Origin: Pengzhenrongella sicca
GTDB lineage: Bacteria; Actinomycetota; Actinomycetes; Actinomycetales; Cellulomonadaceae
DNA: 64,000 nt
Direction: 5' to 3'
Assembly: GCF_017569225.1 (NCBI RefSeq)
Contig: NZ_CP071868.1
Coordinates: 310,001-374,000, forward strand
Shown: positions 24,601 to 32,533 of the stretch, piece after piece
How the letters are laid out: each line of letters starts with the position of its first letter
How positions within the stretch are numbered: the first letter of the stretch is position 1
Position numbers and translations under genes: made by a program
Notes under the pieces: model-generated
What the model was told of the DNA's origin: nothing
Seen by the model: the letters and a program-made list of their open reading frames with translations, nothing else
Database searches by the model: none

Positions 24601-25755
24601 ATGAAGATGAGCTTTCGTTGGTACGGAGACGGGAACGACACCGTCACGCTCGACGAGATCCGGCAGATCCCCGGGGTCGAGACGATCGTCTGGAGCCTGC
24701 ACCACAAGCAGGCGGGCGAGGTGTGGGAGACCGCGGAGATCGAGGCGGAGATCGCCCGGATCACCACGATCCCTGCGGAGGCCGCAGCGCGCGGCGTGAC
24801 CAAGACGCTTGACGCCGAGGTGGTCGAGTCGGTCAACGTGCACGAGTCGATCAAGCTGGGCAAGACCGTGCTCGGTCTCAGCCGCGACGAGGCGATCGAG
24901 AACTACATCACCACGATTCAGCGTCTCGGCCGGGCCGGCGTGAAGGTGATCTGCTACAACTTCATGCCGGTCTTCGACTGGCTGCGCACCGACCTGTGGC
25001 ACCCGCTGCCCGACGGCTCGACGGCGCTGTTCTACGAGAAGGCCGTCGTGGACCGGATGTCGCCGGAACAGCTCATCGCCGACATGGAGGCCAGCTCGGG
25101 CGACCTCACGCTGCCAGGCTGGGAGCCGGAGCGGCTCGCGAGCTTCAGCGAGCTGAACGCGGCGTACGTGGGCGTGACGCACGCGGACATGTACAGGAAC
25201 TACAAGTACTTCCTCGACGCGATCATCCCGACGTGCGAGGAGTACGACGTCAAGCTGGGCGTGCACCCGGACGACCCCCCGTTCGACATCTTCGGCTGGC
25301 CCCGCGTCGTGTCGAACAAGGAGGACCTGGCGACGGTGCTATCGCTCAACGACAGCCCGTACCACGGCCTGACGCTGTGCCTGGGTTCGTTCTCGGCCAA
25401 TCCCGAGCACGACGCCGTCGATGCCGTGACGACGTTCATGGACCGCATCCACTTCTCCCACGTACGCAACCTCAAGCACTACCCGAACGGAGACTTCTCC
25501 GAGGTCGGCCACCGGGCGCAAGAGGGCGACGTCGACACCGTCGGCATCATGACCCAGTACGCGAAGGCCGGGTACACCGGGTACATCCGCCCCGACCACG
25601 GCCGGCACCTGTGGGACGAGAACACCACGCGCAAGCCACGCCCCGGCTACGGGCTGTACGACCGCGCGTTGGGCATCCAGTACCTGCTCGGGGTGTGGGA
25701 CGCCGTCGAGTACAAGGCCGTCGATCCCTCGCCGAGGACGCCGGGCACACTCTGA
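24601..25755 (+). CDS. uxuA: Mannonate dehydratase
   Basis: UxuA dehydrates D-mannonate to 2-keto-3-deoxygluconate. The protein is 384 residues, in the family range. Motifs include MSFRWYGDGNDTVTLDEIRQIPG at the N-terminus (read in short pieces), WSLHHKQAGEVW, CYNFMPVFDWLRTDL and the metal-binding LGVHPDDPPFDIFGWPRVV and IRPDHGRHLWDE segments. A good Shine-Dalgarno (GGAGG) precedes ATG 24601. It is the last gene of the LacI-uxuB-uxuA unit and a hairpin follows. KDG kinase and aldolase are not in the window. Confidence 0.95.
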   Translation: MKMSFRWYGDGNDTVTLDEIRQIPGVETIVWSLHHKQAGEVWETAEIEAEIARITTIPAEAAARGVTKTLDAEVVESVNVHESIKLGKTVLGLSRDEAIENYITTIQRLGRAGVKVICYNFMPVFDWLRTDLWHPLPDGSTALFYEKAVVDRMSPEQLIADMEASSGDLTLPGWEPERLASFSELNAAYVGVTHADMYRNYKYFLDAIIPTCEEYDVKLGVHPDDPPFDIFGWPRVVSNKEDLATVLSLNDSPYHGLTLCLGSFSANPEHDAVDAVTTFMDRIHFSHVRNLKHYPNGDFSEVGHRAQEGDVDTVGIMTQYAKAGYTGYIRPDHGRHLWDENTTRKPRPGYGLYDRALGIQYLLGVWDAVEYKAVDPSPRTPGTL

Positions 25756-25765
25756 CTTGAGGCCA

Positions 25766-25792
25766 GGTCCGTTGGTGCGCGCGCCACGGACC
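25766..25792 (+). terminator. Hairpin terminator after uxuA
   Basis: GGTCCGT and ACGGACC form a 7-bp stem around a GC-rich 13-nt loop, starting 10 bases after the uxuA stop. No U tract is visible. Confidence 0.5.
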
Positions 25793-25891
25793 CGAGCACT
25801 ACGAGATCGCGGCTCCTGATGGAGCAGCTCGGCGCGAATGGCCCCCGCACGGGTAGGTTCGCGGGGAGAGCCAGGAAGTGGTGGTGGGGCC

Positions 25892-26368
25892 ATGCCGGGT
25901 GGACCGGACCGAGGAGCGGGCGCGCCGTCGGGTGCGGGGCGTCCCGACGTCTCCTCACCCGCGGCCGGGTGGTACCCGGTGCCAGACGGCGCGGGAACGG
26001 CCTGGTGGACCGGCCGGGCCTGGTCGGACGGGAGTCAGGACAGGCCCGCGCCGTCGGCGGACTCGTCGACCCGGCCCGCGCTCGCGGTCAGCGCCGAGCC
26101 GTCGCACCTGTCCGACGACGACGTCACGGGCGCGGTCAACAGGCCCGCGCGGGCGGCGTTCCTCCTCGGCATCGCCGCGCTCGTGGTCAACCCGTTCCTG
26201 CTCACCGGCATCGCCGGCGTCGTCGCGGCGTGCATCGGCCTGCAGCGCGCGAGCCTGATGGGACAGCACGGGTTCGCCCCGGTGGGCCGGCTCCAGGCCG
26301 TCGTCGGACTCTGCCTCGCCGTGCTGGGGACAGTCGTGTCGGTCGCGTTCAAGAACTCGATGTTCTAG
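25892..26368 (+). CDS. DUF2510/DUF4190-like small membrane protein
   Basis: The product is 158 residues from ATG 25892. A DUF2510-type motif, PAAGWYPVPDGAGTAWWTG with following RAWSD, lies near residues 24-47; this short tryptophan-rich module is common on actinobacterial membrane proteins. Two transmembrane helices follow (AAFLLGIAALVVNPFLLTGIA and LQAVVGLCLAVLGTVVSVAF) in the DUF4190 arrangement. Function is unknown; it stands alone after the hexuronate locus. A TAGGTT -10 box is at 25854. Confidence 0.75.
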   Translation: MPGGPDRGAGAPSGAGRPDVSSPAAGWYPVPDGAGTAWWTGRAWSDGSQDRPAPSADSSTRPALAVSAEPSHLSDDDVTGAVNRPARAAFLLGIAALVVNPFLLTGIAGVVAACIGLQRASLMGQHGFAPVGRLQAVVGLCLAVLGTVVSVAFKNSMF

Positions 26369-26404
26369 GCCGGGCTGTGCCGTCGATCGCCGCCCTGTTC
26401 CGTA

Positions 26405-26421
26405 GATCACAGCGATTACGG
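26405..26421 (+). promoter_or_regulatory. Candidate direct-repeat regulator site upstream of VanY-like gene 1
   Basis: GATCAC-AGCGA-TTACGG resembles sites reported for MtrA-type response regulators that control peptidoglycan hydrolases in actinobacteria. The assignment rests on pattern and context only. Confidence 0.3.
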
Positions 26422-26460
26422 TGCCTCGTGCCTTCAGACGGCGGCCGCGGGAGCCGATAA

Positions 26461-26494
26461 CTCAGAGGCAGGGATACTCGTTCAGGCCTCTGAG
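26461..26494. repeat. 9-bp inverted repeat around a -10-like sequence
   Basis: CTCAGAGGC (26461-26469) and GCCTCTGAG (26486-26494) flank a 16-base centre containing GGATACTCG, a -10-like sequence. It lies 48 bases before the VanY-like start and could be an operator or a leader hairpin. Confidence 0.5.
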
Positions 26495-26541
26495 ACCCCG
26501 CCGAATCGCCGAGGCCCCCCGATCGGAGCCGTCGTCACCTG

Positions 26542-27855
26542 ATGCCCCACGCGCCGGAACCGACCACCCGGCGCGAGCTTCGGCTGGCAGAGCAGGCCGC
26601 GCAGCACCGGCACGCCGTCCCTCGCCTGGTGCGCGTGCCGCGGCCGCGACTTTTCGGGCTTCTCCTGCGGCCCGTCCCGCTCGGCGCCGCCGCCCTCGCA
26701 GCCGTCGCCGTCGGCTCCGCGGTGCTCGGCGGCGGGACGGCGCAGGTGTACGCGAACGGCGTCGCGACCGCGCAGCACGAGCGCCTCCTCGCGAGCGCCG
26801 CGCTCGAGACGGCGCTCACGACCGCGAACATCGCGCGGGCAGACCGGGCGAGCGGCGACCGGCTCGGGGCGCAGGCCGTGGGCTACGCGGGCGCGAAGCG
26901 CACGGAGGCGCTCACCGCGGCCCGTGCCGCCGTCGCGAACGCCCAGGCCGTCGCCGCCACCGCCGTGACCGACGTCGCGGTCGACGTGCTCGCGCCGCTG
27001 GACTCGGCCGCCGCGAACCTTCAGGTGCTGATCGCGCAGGCCCCCGCAGACCTTGCTGCCACCTCGGCCGTGGACGCGGCACCAGCGGCGACCGCAGCTG
27101 ACCCGCTCACGGACGCACCGGCGTCGGCCGTCGAAGCCACGGTGGATCCCGCCGCCGACTCCGAGCTGGCCGTCGATGGCGCCGACGAACCGGCGCCCGA
27201 GCCCAGCGCCGAGGTCGCGGCGGAGTCGCCCGCGGCCGAACCCGAAGCCGAACCGACCGTCGCCGAGAACCTTCGGCTCAGCGCCGAGATGCTCGCGGCG
27301 GCCCAGGCAGTCAGCGAGCTCTCCGTCCAGGTCCAGGTCACGGCCGGGGAGAACGCCGCCGCCGTCGTGGCCGAGCAAGAGGCCGCGGCCGAGCTCGCGC
27401 GGAAGATCGACACGGCCGTGGCGGCGGACAACGGGGAGATCCCGGCCGACGTGCTGTGCGCACCGTCGTTCGCGCCCAAGGCGCTGCTGCGATGCGACGC
27501 GGTACCCGCGCTCGAGGAGCTGGACGCCGCGTTCGCCCGGAAGTTCGGCCGGCACCTGTCGATCGTGAGCTCGTACCGGACCTACGACGAGCAGGTCACG
27601 GTCAAGGCGCTGCGCGGGGGGCTCGCCGCATCCGCCGGCACGTCGAACCACGGCCTCGGGATCGCGGTCGACTTCGCGAACTTCGGCTCGGTCGGGGACT
27701 TCACCGCGGTCTCGTACCTGTGGATGAAGGACAACGCCTCCGAGTTCGGGTGGTTCCACCCCGCCCTGATGGAGGCCGGGGGCTCCGGGCCGCTCGAGCC
27801 GTGGCACTGGGAGTTCGACGCCGAGACGAACGACGAGGACGTCGCGGACAGCTAG
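26542..27855 (+). CDS. VanY-type D-alanyl-D-alanine carboxypeptidase-like envelope protein 1
   Basis: This 437-residue protein has a basic N-terminus, one membrane segment (about residues 47-70), a long Ala/Glu-rich predicted coiled-coil region (70-300) and a C-terminal VanY/peptidase M15 domain. The domain shows SSYRTYDEQ, the zinc-site motif GTSNHGLGIAVDF (His and Asp) and EPWHWEF (last zinc His). Such enzymes trim the terminal D-Ala of peptidoglycan stems outside the membrane. It has the same layout as the gene at 51375. The start has a weak ribosome-binding site. Confidence 0.88.
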   Translation: MPHAPEPTTRRELRLAEQAAQHRHAVPRLVRVPRPRLFGLLLRPVPLGAAALAAVAVGSAVLGGGTAQVYANGVATAQHERLLASAALETALTTANIARADRASGDRLGAQAVGYAGAKRTEALTAARAAVANAQAVAATAVTDVAVDVLAPLDSAAANLQVLIAQAPADLAATSAVDAAPAATAADPLTDAPASAVEATVDPAADSELAVDGADEPAPEPSAEVAAESPAAEPEAEPTVAENLRLSAEMLAAAQAVSELSVQVQVTAGENAAAVVAEQEAAAELARKIDTAVAADNGEIPADVLCAPSFAPKALLRCDAVPALEELDAAFARKFGRHLSIVSSYRTYDEQVTVKALRGGLAASAGTSNHGLGIAVDFANFGSVGDFTAVSYLWMKDNASEFGWFHPALMEAGGSGPLEPWHWEFDAETNDEDVADS

Positions 27856-27885
27856 CGACGGCGTCGACCGCTAGCGACGGCGTCG
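27851..27885. repeat. 16-bp direct repeat between convergent genes
   Basis: GCTAGCGACGGCGTCG occurs at 27851-27866 and 27870-27885. The first copy contains the stop codon of the VanY-like gene, and the second runs up to the stop of the LigD gene. Confidence 0.85.
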
Positions 27886-27886
27886 G

Positions 27887-28981
27887 CTATCGCGGCCGGT
27901 CGCGGTCCCGGCTCGGCTGGACCCGCTTCGGTTCGCCCGGCATCTTCGGGTACTCGGGCGGGTACGGCAGATCCTGCGCGCCGTGGTCGCGCTCGTCCCG
28001 GTCGGCGAGCTCGAGGAGCGGCTCGATCGAGTACTCGGTGCGGGCCGGTGCATCGGGACCGGCGTCGCCGTCGACCGCCAGTGCCGCGAACAGGTCGCCG
28101 ACCTCGGCGAAGCGCGCCGGCATGGTGGTGACGTCGAAGTCGTTCGGGGTGACGTCGGGCACCTCCTCCCAGCGCAGCGGCGCGGAGACCGTCGCCCGCG
28201 GGTTCGCCCGGACGGAGTAGGCGGACGCGATGGTGCGGTCGCGCGCCATCTGGTTGTAGTCGATGAAGATCTTCTGGCCGCGCTCCTCCTTCCACCACTT
28301 GATCGTCACCTGGTCGGGCATCCGCCGCTCGAGCTCGCGCCCCAGCGCGATCGTGGCCCGGCGGGCCTGCGTGAAGCTCCACCGGGGTTGGATCGGCACG
28401 AAGACGTGCAGCCCGCGCCCCCCGGACGTCTTCGGCGTCCCCTCCAGGCCGAGCTCCTGCAGCAACGCGCGCAGCTCGGGCGCGACCCGCGCGGCGTCGG
28501 CGTAGTCGGTGCCGGGCTGCGGGTCGAGATCGATGCGCAGCTGGTCGGGCGACTCGACGTCGGCGCTGCGCACCGGCCAGGGGTGGAACGTGATCGTGCC
28601 GAGGTTGGCTGCCCACGCGACGACGGCGAGCTCGCTCGGGCACACCTCGTCCGCCGTCCGGCCGCTCGGGAACGCGATCCGGGCGGTCCGCACGTAGTCC
28701 GGCGCGCCCTGCGGCACGCGCTTCTGGTAGAAGGCGTCGCCCGTCGAGTCGGCCCGAGTCGCGAGCTTCGCGCCCTCGAACACGCCCTTGGGCCAGCGCT
28801 CGAGCGTGGTCGGCCGGTCCTGCAGCGCCCCGAGAATCCCGTCGCCGACGGCCAGGAAGTACTCGACGACCTGGAGCTTTGTCACCCCGCGCGCGGGGAA
28901 GTACACCTTGTCCGGGCTGCTCACCCGGACGGTGCGGCCGCGCACCTCGAGCTCGACGGCGGGCGTCTTGGCTGCAGGCAT
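27887..28981 (-). CDS. LigD-type DNA polymerase/primase domain protein
   Basis: This 364-residue protein corresponds to the polymerase (POL) domain of LigD, an archaeo-eukaryotic primase-type enzyme used in non-homologous end joining. VSSPDKVYFPARGVTKLQVVEYF is the usual N-terminal segment, RIDLDPQPG carries the catalytic aspartates (Asp151, Asp153), SGGRGLHVFVPI the nucleotide-binding part and FIDYNQMARDRTIASAYSVR the conserved C-terminal block. Ligase and phosphoesterase domains are absent, and neither Ku nor a ligase gene is next to it, so it resembles the stand-alone Prim-PolC-like type. The last 40 residues are acidic and Pro-rich. Confidence 0.9.
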   Translation of the reverse strand: MPAAKTPAVELEVRGRTVRVSSPDKVYFPARGVTKLQVVEYFLAVGDGILGALQDRPTTLERWPKGVFEGAKLATRADSTGDAFYQKRVPQGAPDYVRTARIAFPSGRTADEVCPSELAVVAWAANLGTITFHPWPVRSADVESPDQLRIDLDPQPGTDYADAARVAPELRALLQELGLEGTPKTSGGRGLHVFVPIQPRWSFTQARRATIALGRELERRMPDQVTIKWWKEERGQKIFIDYNQMARDRTIASAYSVRANPRATVSAPLRWEEVPDVTPNDFDVTTMPARFAEVGDLFAALAVDGDAGPDAPARTEYSIEPLLELADRDERDHGAQDLPYPPEYPKMPGEPKRVQPSRDRDRPR

Positions 28982-29049
28982 GGCCCCAAACTAGCCAGGA
29001 TCGGCTCGCGATGGCGGCTGGGGCAGCTTTCGGCGCCGGCGAGTGCCGG

Positions 29050-29767
29050 CTAGAGGGCGATCGCCGGGCGCGGCACCGGGACCCGCGCGATCGCGGGGCC
29101 GGCGATCGCGGCGGCGGCGGCCCGGAGCTCGTGCATCGCGCCGAGCAGGATGCGGTTGAACGCGATGGGGGCATGGCTGTTCACGTCGTGGCCGGCGCCC
29201 GGCACGACGGACAGCCGGATCGCCGGGTGCGCTGCGACGTAGCGGCGCTCCTCGAACCGCAGGACGTCGCGCTGGCCGTTGACGAGCCAGACCGGCACGA
29301 GCAGGCGGCGCAGGTCGGCGAGCGAGGAGTGCCCCTTCATCGCCGCGAGCATGTCGGCGACGACGTGCCAGGTCCCGCCGGCCGGCCGGAAGCGCCGGGC
29401 GAGCTCCACGGACAGGCTGCGGTAGGCGCCGACGGGCTTGCCGCGGATCTCGGTCGAGCACCCCGCGAGCACCACGCCGGCGACCTTGCCGTGGTTGCGG
29501 GCCGCGTAGGCGAGCGCTGCGTACCCGCCGAGGGAGAGCCCGACCAGCAGCGGCGGTACGGGGAAGGTGCCGACCGCCAGTTCGATCGTGTCGAGCGCAC
29601 CCTGGAGCGTGAACCGCTCGCCCGCGCGGGTGCCGTGACCGGGCAGGTCGACGGCGATCGACTCGTGGCCGGACAGCGCCATGGCCCTGACCTGCTCATC
29701 CCAGATGGCCGAGGACGTGCGAACTCCGTGGACGAAGACGATGGGCGCGATGGGTTGCGATCCTCAT
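29050..29767 (-). CDS. Alpha/beta hydrolase with disturbed 5' end (frameshift or non-AUG start)
   Basis: The core is clear: VAVDLPGHG-like segment (SIAVDLPGHGTRAGERF), nucleophile elbow GLSLGGYAALAYA and a late catalytic His in VVPGAGHDVNSHAP. The first in-frame ATG, at 29682, would omit the first strand and oxyanion motif, yet the same frame upstream reads PIVFVHGVRTSSAIWDEQ back to a stop at 29764. No ATG, GTG or TTG lies in that stretch. An ATG at 29767 is one frame off; a single-base change in the following CCC run would give MRIAT-IAPIVFVHG. So the gene has a frameshift near codon 5, uses a rare start such as ATC, or the sequence has an error. Confidence 0.7.
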
Positions 29768-29895
29768 TCGTGGTCGGATGCGCAGCCGGAACCGGGTGTC
29801 AGGTGTGGCCGCGCCGCGTCTCGACGACCGATGATCTCCCCACGGTAGCTGCCCTTCCTGGGAGGAACCTGACGGCGCAGGACATCTGCCGCGGC

Positions 29896-29901
29896 TACGG
29901 T
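29896..29901 (+). promoter_or_regulatory. -10 box, probable leaderless promoter
   Basis: TACGGT ends seven bases before ATG 29909, with no Shine-Dalgarno sequence. Confidence 0.5.
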
Positions 29902-29908
29902 GTGCGCC

Positions 29909-30910
29909 ATGGAGTCCGTGCGCTGGGGAATCATCGGGGTCGGCAACGTCACGGAGGCCAAGAGCGGACCCGGCCTGCAACGGGCCGAGCGGTCCGAGCT
30001 CGTCGCCGTGATGCGCCGGACCGGGGACAAGGCTGCCGACTACGCGCGCCGGCACGGGGTCGCGCGCTGGTACGACGACGCGGACGCGCTGATCGCGGAC
30101 CCGGACGTCGACGCCGTGTACATCGCCACCCCGCCGGACTCGCACCGCGACTACGCGCTCCGGGTGGCCGCCGCCGGCAAGCCGGTCTACGTCGAGAAGC
30201 CGATGGCGCGGACCGCGGCCGAGTGCGACGCCATGATCGACGGCTGCGCGCTCGCGGGCGTCCCGTTGTTCGTGGCCTACTACCGCCGCGCGATGCCCCG
30301 GTTCCGTCGGGTCCGTGAGCTGCTCGACGGCGGCGCGATCGGCACGCCCCGCGCCGTCGCCGTCCGGCTCCAGCGCCGCGCGGCCGACGTCGTCGCGTCG
30401 GTCCCCGGCGACACGACCGAGTCGCTTCCCTGGCGGCTCCGCCCCGAGATCTCGGGCGGCGGGCTCTTCGTCGACCTCGGCTCGCACACGCTCGACCTGC
30501 TCGACTGGCTCCTCGGGCCGGTGACGCGGGTGACCGGCGTCGCGGCCAACCAGGGCGCGCACTACGGGGCCGAGGACCTGGTCGCGGGGGTGTTCGAGTT
30601 CGCGTCGGGCGTGTGCGGAACCGGCCTGTGGGCGTTCGACACCGCGGAGAACCGCGACGAGATCGAGATCGTCGGGACGACCGGGACGCTGACGTTCTCG
30701 ACCTTCACGACCGAGCCGCTCCGGCTGCGCGGGCCCGACGGGGACCGGCTCGTCAGCGCCGGGTACCCCGAGGTGGTCCAGCAGCCGCTCATCCAGACCG
30801 TCGTCGACGAGCTGACCGGGCGCGGCACGTGCCCGAGCACCGGCGAGAGCGCGGCGCGGACGGCGCGGGTGGTCGACACGCTGCTGCGGGACTACCGCCG
30901 CCAGCGGTAG
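29909..30910 (+). CDS. Gfo/Idh/MocA family oxidoreductase
   Basis: The 333-residue protein has the Rossmann motif GIIGVGNVTEAKSGPGLQ (residues 7-24), DAVYIATPPDSH, the active-site lysine motif YVEKPMA and a GGGLFVDLGSHTLDLLDWLLGP segment with the conserved Asp-x3-His of the catalytic site. It is a cytosolic NAD(P)-dependent dehydrogenase for a sugar or cyclitol; the substrate is unknown. It is only distantly like the family member at 581. The hydrolase gene upstream is divergent, so the two may share control. Confidence 0.88.
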   Translation: MESVRWGIIGVGNVTEAKSGPGLQRAERSELVAVMRRTGDKAADYARRHGVARWYDDADALIADPDVDAVYIATPPDSHRDYALRVAAAGKPVYVEKPMARTAAECDAMIDGCALAGVPLFVAYYRRAMPRFRRVRELLDGGAIGTPRAVAVRLQRRAADVVASVPGDTTESLPWRLRPEISGGGLFVDLGSHTLDLLDWLLGPVTRVTGVAANQGAHYGAEDLVAGVFEFASGVCGTGLWAFDTAENRDEIEIVGTTGTLTFSTFTTEPLRLRGPDGDRLVSAGYPEVVQQPLIQTVVDELTGRGTCPSTGESAARTARVVDTLLRDYRRQR

Positions 30911-30926
30911 CTAGCTGTTGATCGCA

Positions 30927-30996
30927 AGCGGTCGTGCACAAGCGGTCGTGCACAAGCGGTCGATCAGGAGCGGTCGTGCACAAGCGGTCGATCAGG
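30927..30996. repeat. Five-unit 14-bp tandem repeat
   Basis: AGCGGTCG recurs exactly every 14 bases at 30927, 30941, 30955, 30969 and 30983. Units 1, 2 and 4 are AGCGGTCGTGCACA; units 3 and 5 are AGCGGTCGATCAGG. The last unit contains the stop codon of the reverse-strand gene 30992-31279. Confidence 0.92.
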
Positions 30997-31279
30997 AGTA
31001 GCGGTGCGTCGTCTCCGAGTGGCCCGCCGGTCGCTTGCAGGACTTGCCGCCGATGCTGCTGCGGTGCCCGCAGAGCTCGGTGACCGGTGCGTCGGCCGCG
31101 GTGTCGGCCGGGCGGGCCGTCGCGGGCGCCGCCGCGCGTGCCTTGGAGGCGCGCGGCGCCTTCGCGGCGCCCGGGGCCTTGGCGGCCGTGGTGGCGCTCG
31201 CCGCTCGTGGGCTCGTTCCCGCATGGGCCGCGTCGTACCGCGCGGCGCGCATCGCGCGTTGTGCCTCGAGTTTGCTCAT
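30992..31279 (-). CDS. Small protein with C-terminal Cys/His motif
   Basis: The 95-residue product starts at ATG 31279 (MSKLEAQRAMRAARYDAA). A basic helical N-terminus and a long Ala/Pro/Lys linker lead to a compact C-terminal motif, ELCGHRSSIGGKSCKRPAGH followed by SETTH, in which two Cys and three or four His could bind a metal. I do not recognise the family. Its stop lies in the 14-bp repeat array, so unit-number changes could alter the C-terminus. Confidence 0.55.
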   Translation of the reverse strand: MSKLEAQRAMRAARYDAAHAGTSPRAASATTAAKAPGAAKAPRASKARAAAPATARPADTAADAPVTELCGHRSSIGGKSCKRPAGHSETTHRYS

Positions 31280-31392
31280 GTGCCGAGCGTAGAGGACGGC
31301 GCGGACATGTATCCCACGGCGCACCTGGGAGTCCTTGAAGTGTGACCCGGTACCTGGTGGGTGACCCGGCCGCCGGCAGGGAGGTGATCGGC

Positions 31393-31581
31393 GTGGACGC
31401 ACGCACGTCGACGGAACGGGACGAGATCTCCACCGCGGACGTCCACGACGCGAAGCACCGCTGGCTCGTCGCGCACGACGGCGGCGGCCCGGACGCGCTC
31501 GTCGACCTCCTCTACCAGGACTACCTCCACCTGGTGTCGGCGCACGCGCGGCAGATTGCCGACGACCTCCGGCGCCTGTGA
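31393..31581 (+). CDS. Small protein of unknown function
   Basis: The 62-residue product starts at GTG 31393, preceded by AGGGAGGTG at suitable spacing; an upstream GTG at 31342 has no ribosome-binding site. The sequence is acidic, with a KHRWLVAHDGGGPDALVDLLYQ segment and a C-terminal amphipathic helix. No family is recognised. Confidence 0.5.
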   Translation: MDARTSTERDEISTADVHDAKHRWLVAHDGGGPDALVDLLYQDYLHLVSAHARQIADDLRRL

Positions 31582-31714
31582 TCGCTCGGGCGACTACCCC
31601 GAACGCATTCTCAGGGCCACCCTCAGGGATCTACCCGATGCGCCGACGGCGTGCGCGTCGCGATGCTGGACGAGTCCAGATCGCCGCACGTCTCATCGAA
31701 AGAAGACCCCCACC

Positions 31715-31945
31715 GTGACCGACATCCATGACTCCTTCGGCCGCAACGGGCTGGTTCGTCCGCGTGAGGGCCGCGTCCTCGGCGGCGTCTGCGCAGGTCT
31801 AGGCCGTCGCTTCGGGCTCGACCCGTGGCCTGCCCGGGCACTGTTCGTCCTCGTCTTGATGCTGCTCCCCGGCAGCCAGCTGATCGTTTACCCGGTGCTG
31901 TGGATCCTCATGCCGCTCGAGGCCCCCGTCTCCGCTCGTGGCTAG
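31715..31945 (+). CDS. PspC-domain small membrane protein
   Basis: From GTG 31715 (AAAGAAG upstream) the product is 76 residues. It has the PspC pattern: LVRPREGRVLGGVCAGLGRRFGLDP then a transmembrane helix (ARALFVLVLMLLPGSQLIVYPVLWILMP) and a short tail. PspC-type proteins act in membrane-stress response; alone, without PspA nearby, its role here is uncertain. The neighbouring HATPase gene is 54 bases downstream on the same strand. Confidence 0.85.
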   Translation: MTDIHDSFGRNGLVRPREGRVLGGVCAGLGRRFGLDPWPARALFVLVLMLLPGSQLIVYPVLWILMPLEAPVSARG

Positions 31946-31999
31946 CCCGGTCGTGGCGCCCGGCGCGACGGGAGGCCATCGGTCGGGCAGAGTGGCCGC

Positions 32000-32533
32000 A
32001 TGGGCGATGCAGACGTGCCGCGGGCGAAAGCCGCGGAGTCGTCCCGCACGCACCTGAGGTCGATCACCGGCGGCCGTCAGGATGCGCCCGGGTCAGCCTC
32101 GCCGACGGCATTCCCGCCGGGCGGGGGCTCGGTGGGAGGGCGGGCAGCCCGGCCCGAGCTCAGCCTGCCGGCGCGCACGTCCTCCGGGCGGCCCGCCCGG
32201 CACTGGGTGATGAACGAGCTCGCGGCCGACGGCGTGTACGGCCTCGCGAACCAGATCATCGAGCTCCTCACGGGCGAGCTCGTGGCGAACTCGGCCCTGC
32301 ACGGCCCGGCGGACGGGACCATCCGCGTCACGGCGTGGCGCACGGGAGCGATCGTGCGCGTCGCCGTCCGGGACGAGAGCCCCGCCGAGCCGGTGGTCCG
32401 CCACCCCGAGGTGACGGCGGCGAGCGGTCGGGGCCTCCTGCTCGTCGCGACCCTGTCGACGGACTGGGGGATCGAGCGGCACGGGGCCGACGGCAAGACC
32501 GTCTGGTTCAGCGTCGATCTCGATCGGCACTGA
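32000..32533 (+). CDS. Anti-sigma-type HATPase (RsbW/SpoIIAB-like)
   Basis: This 177-residue protein has a disordered 60-residue N-terminus and a GHKL ATPase domain from about residue 65. The N-box is ELVANSALHGP, the G1 box VRDESPAEPV and the G2-like box SGRGLLLVATLST. Actinobacteria have many such single-domain ATPases that bind anti-anti-sigma factors or sigma factors. No partner is adjacent. A CAGAGT sequence six bases before ATG 32000 may be a leaderless -10 box. Its 3' end overlaps the convergent phosphatase gene by 26 bases. Confidence 0.82.
   Translation: MGDADVPRAKAAESSRTHLRSITGGRQDAPGSASPTAFPPGGGSVGGRAARPELSLPARTSSGRPARHWVMNELAADGVYGLANQIIELLTGELVANSALHGPADGTIRVTAWRTGAIVRVAVRDESPAEPVVRHPEVTAASGRGLLLVATLSTDWGIERHGADGKTVWFSVDLDRH

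Noticed and set aside
27887-28981. A complete NHEJ locus
   Set aside because: Only the polymerase domain is present; neither Ku nor an ATP-dependent ligase lies in the window.
30927-30996. Possible CRISPR array
   Set aside because: Units are contiguous without spacers, only 14 bp long, and no cas gene is present.
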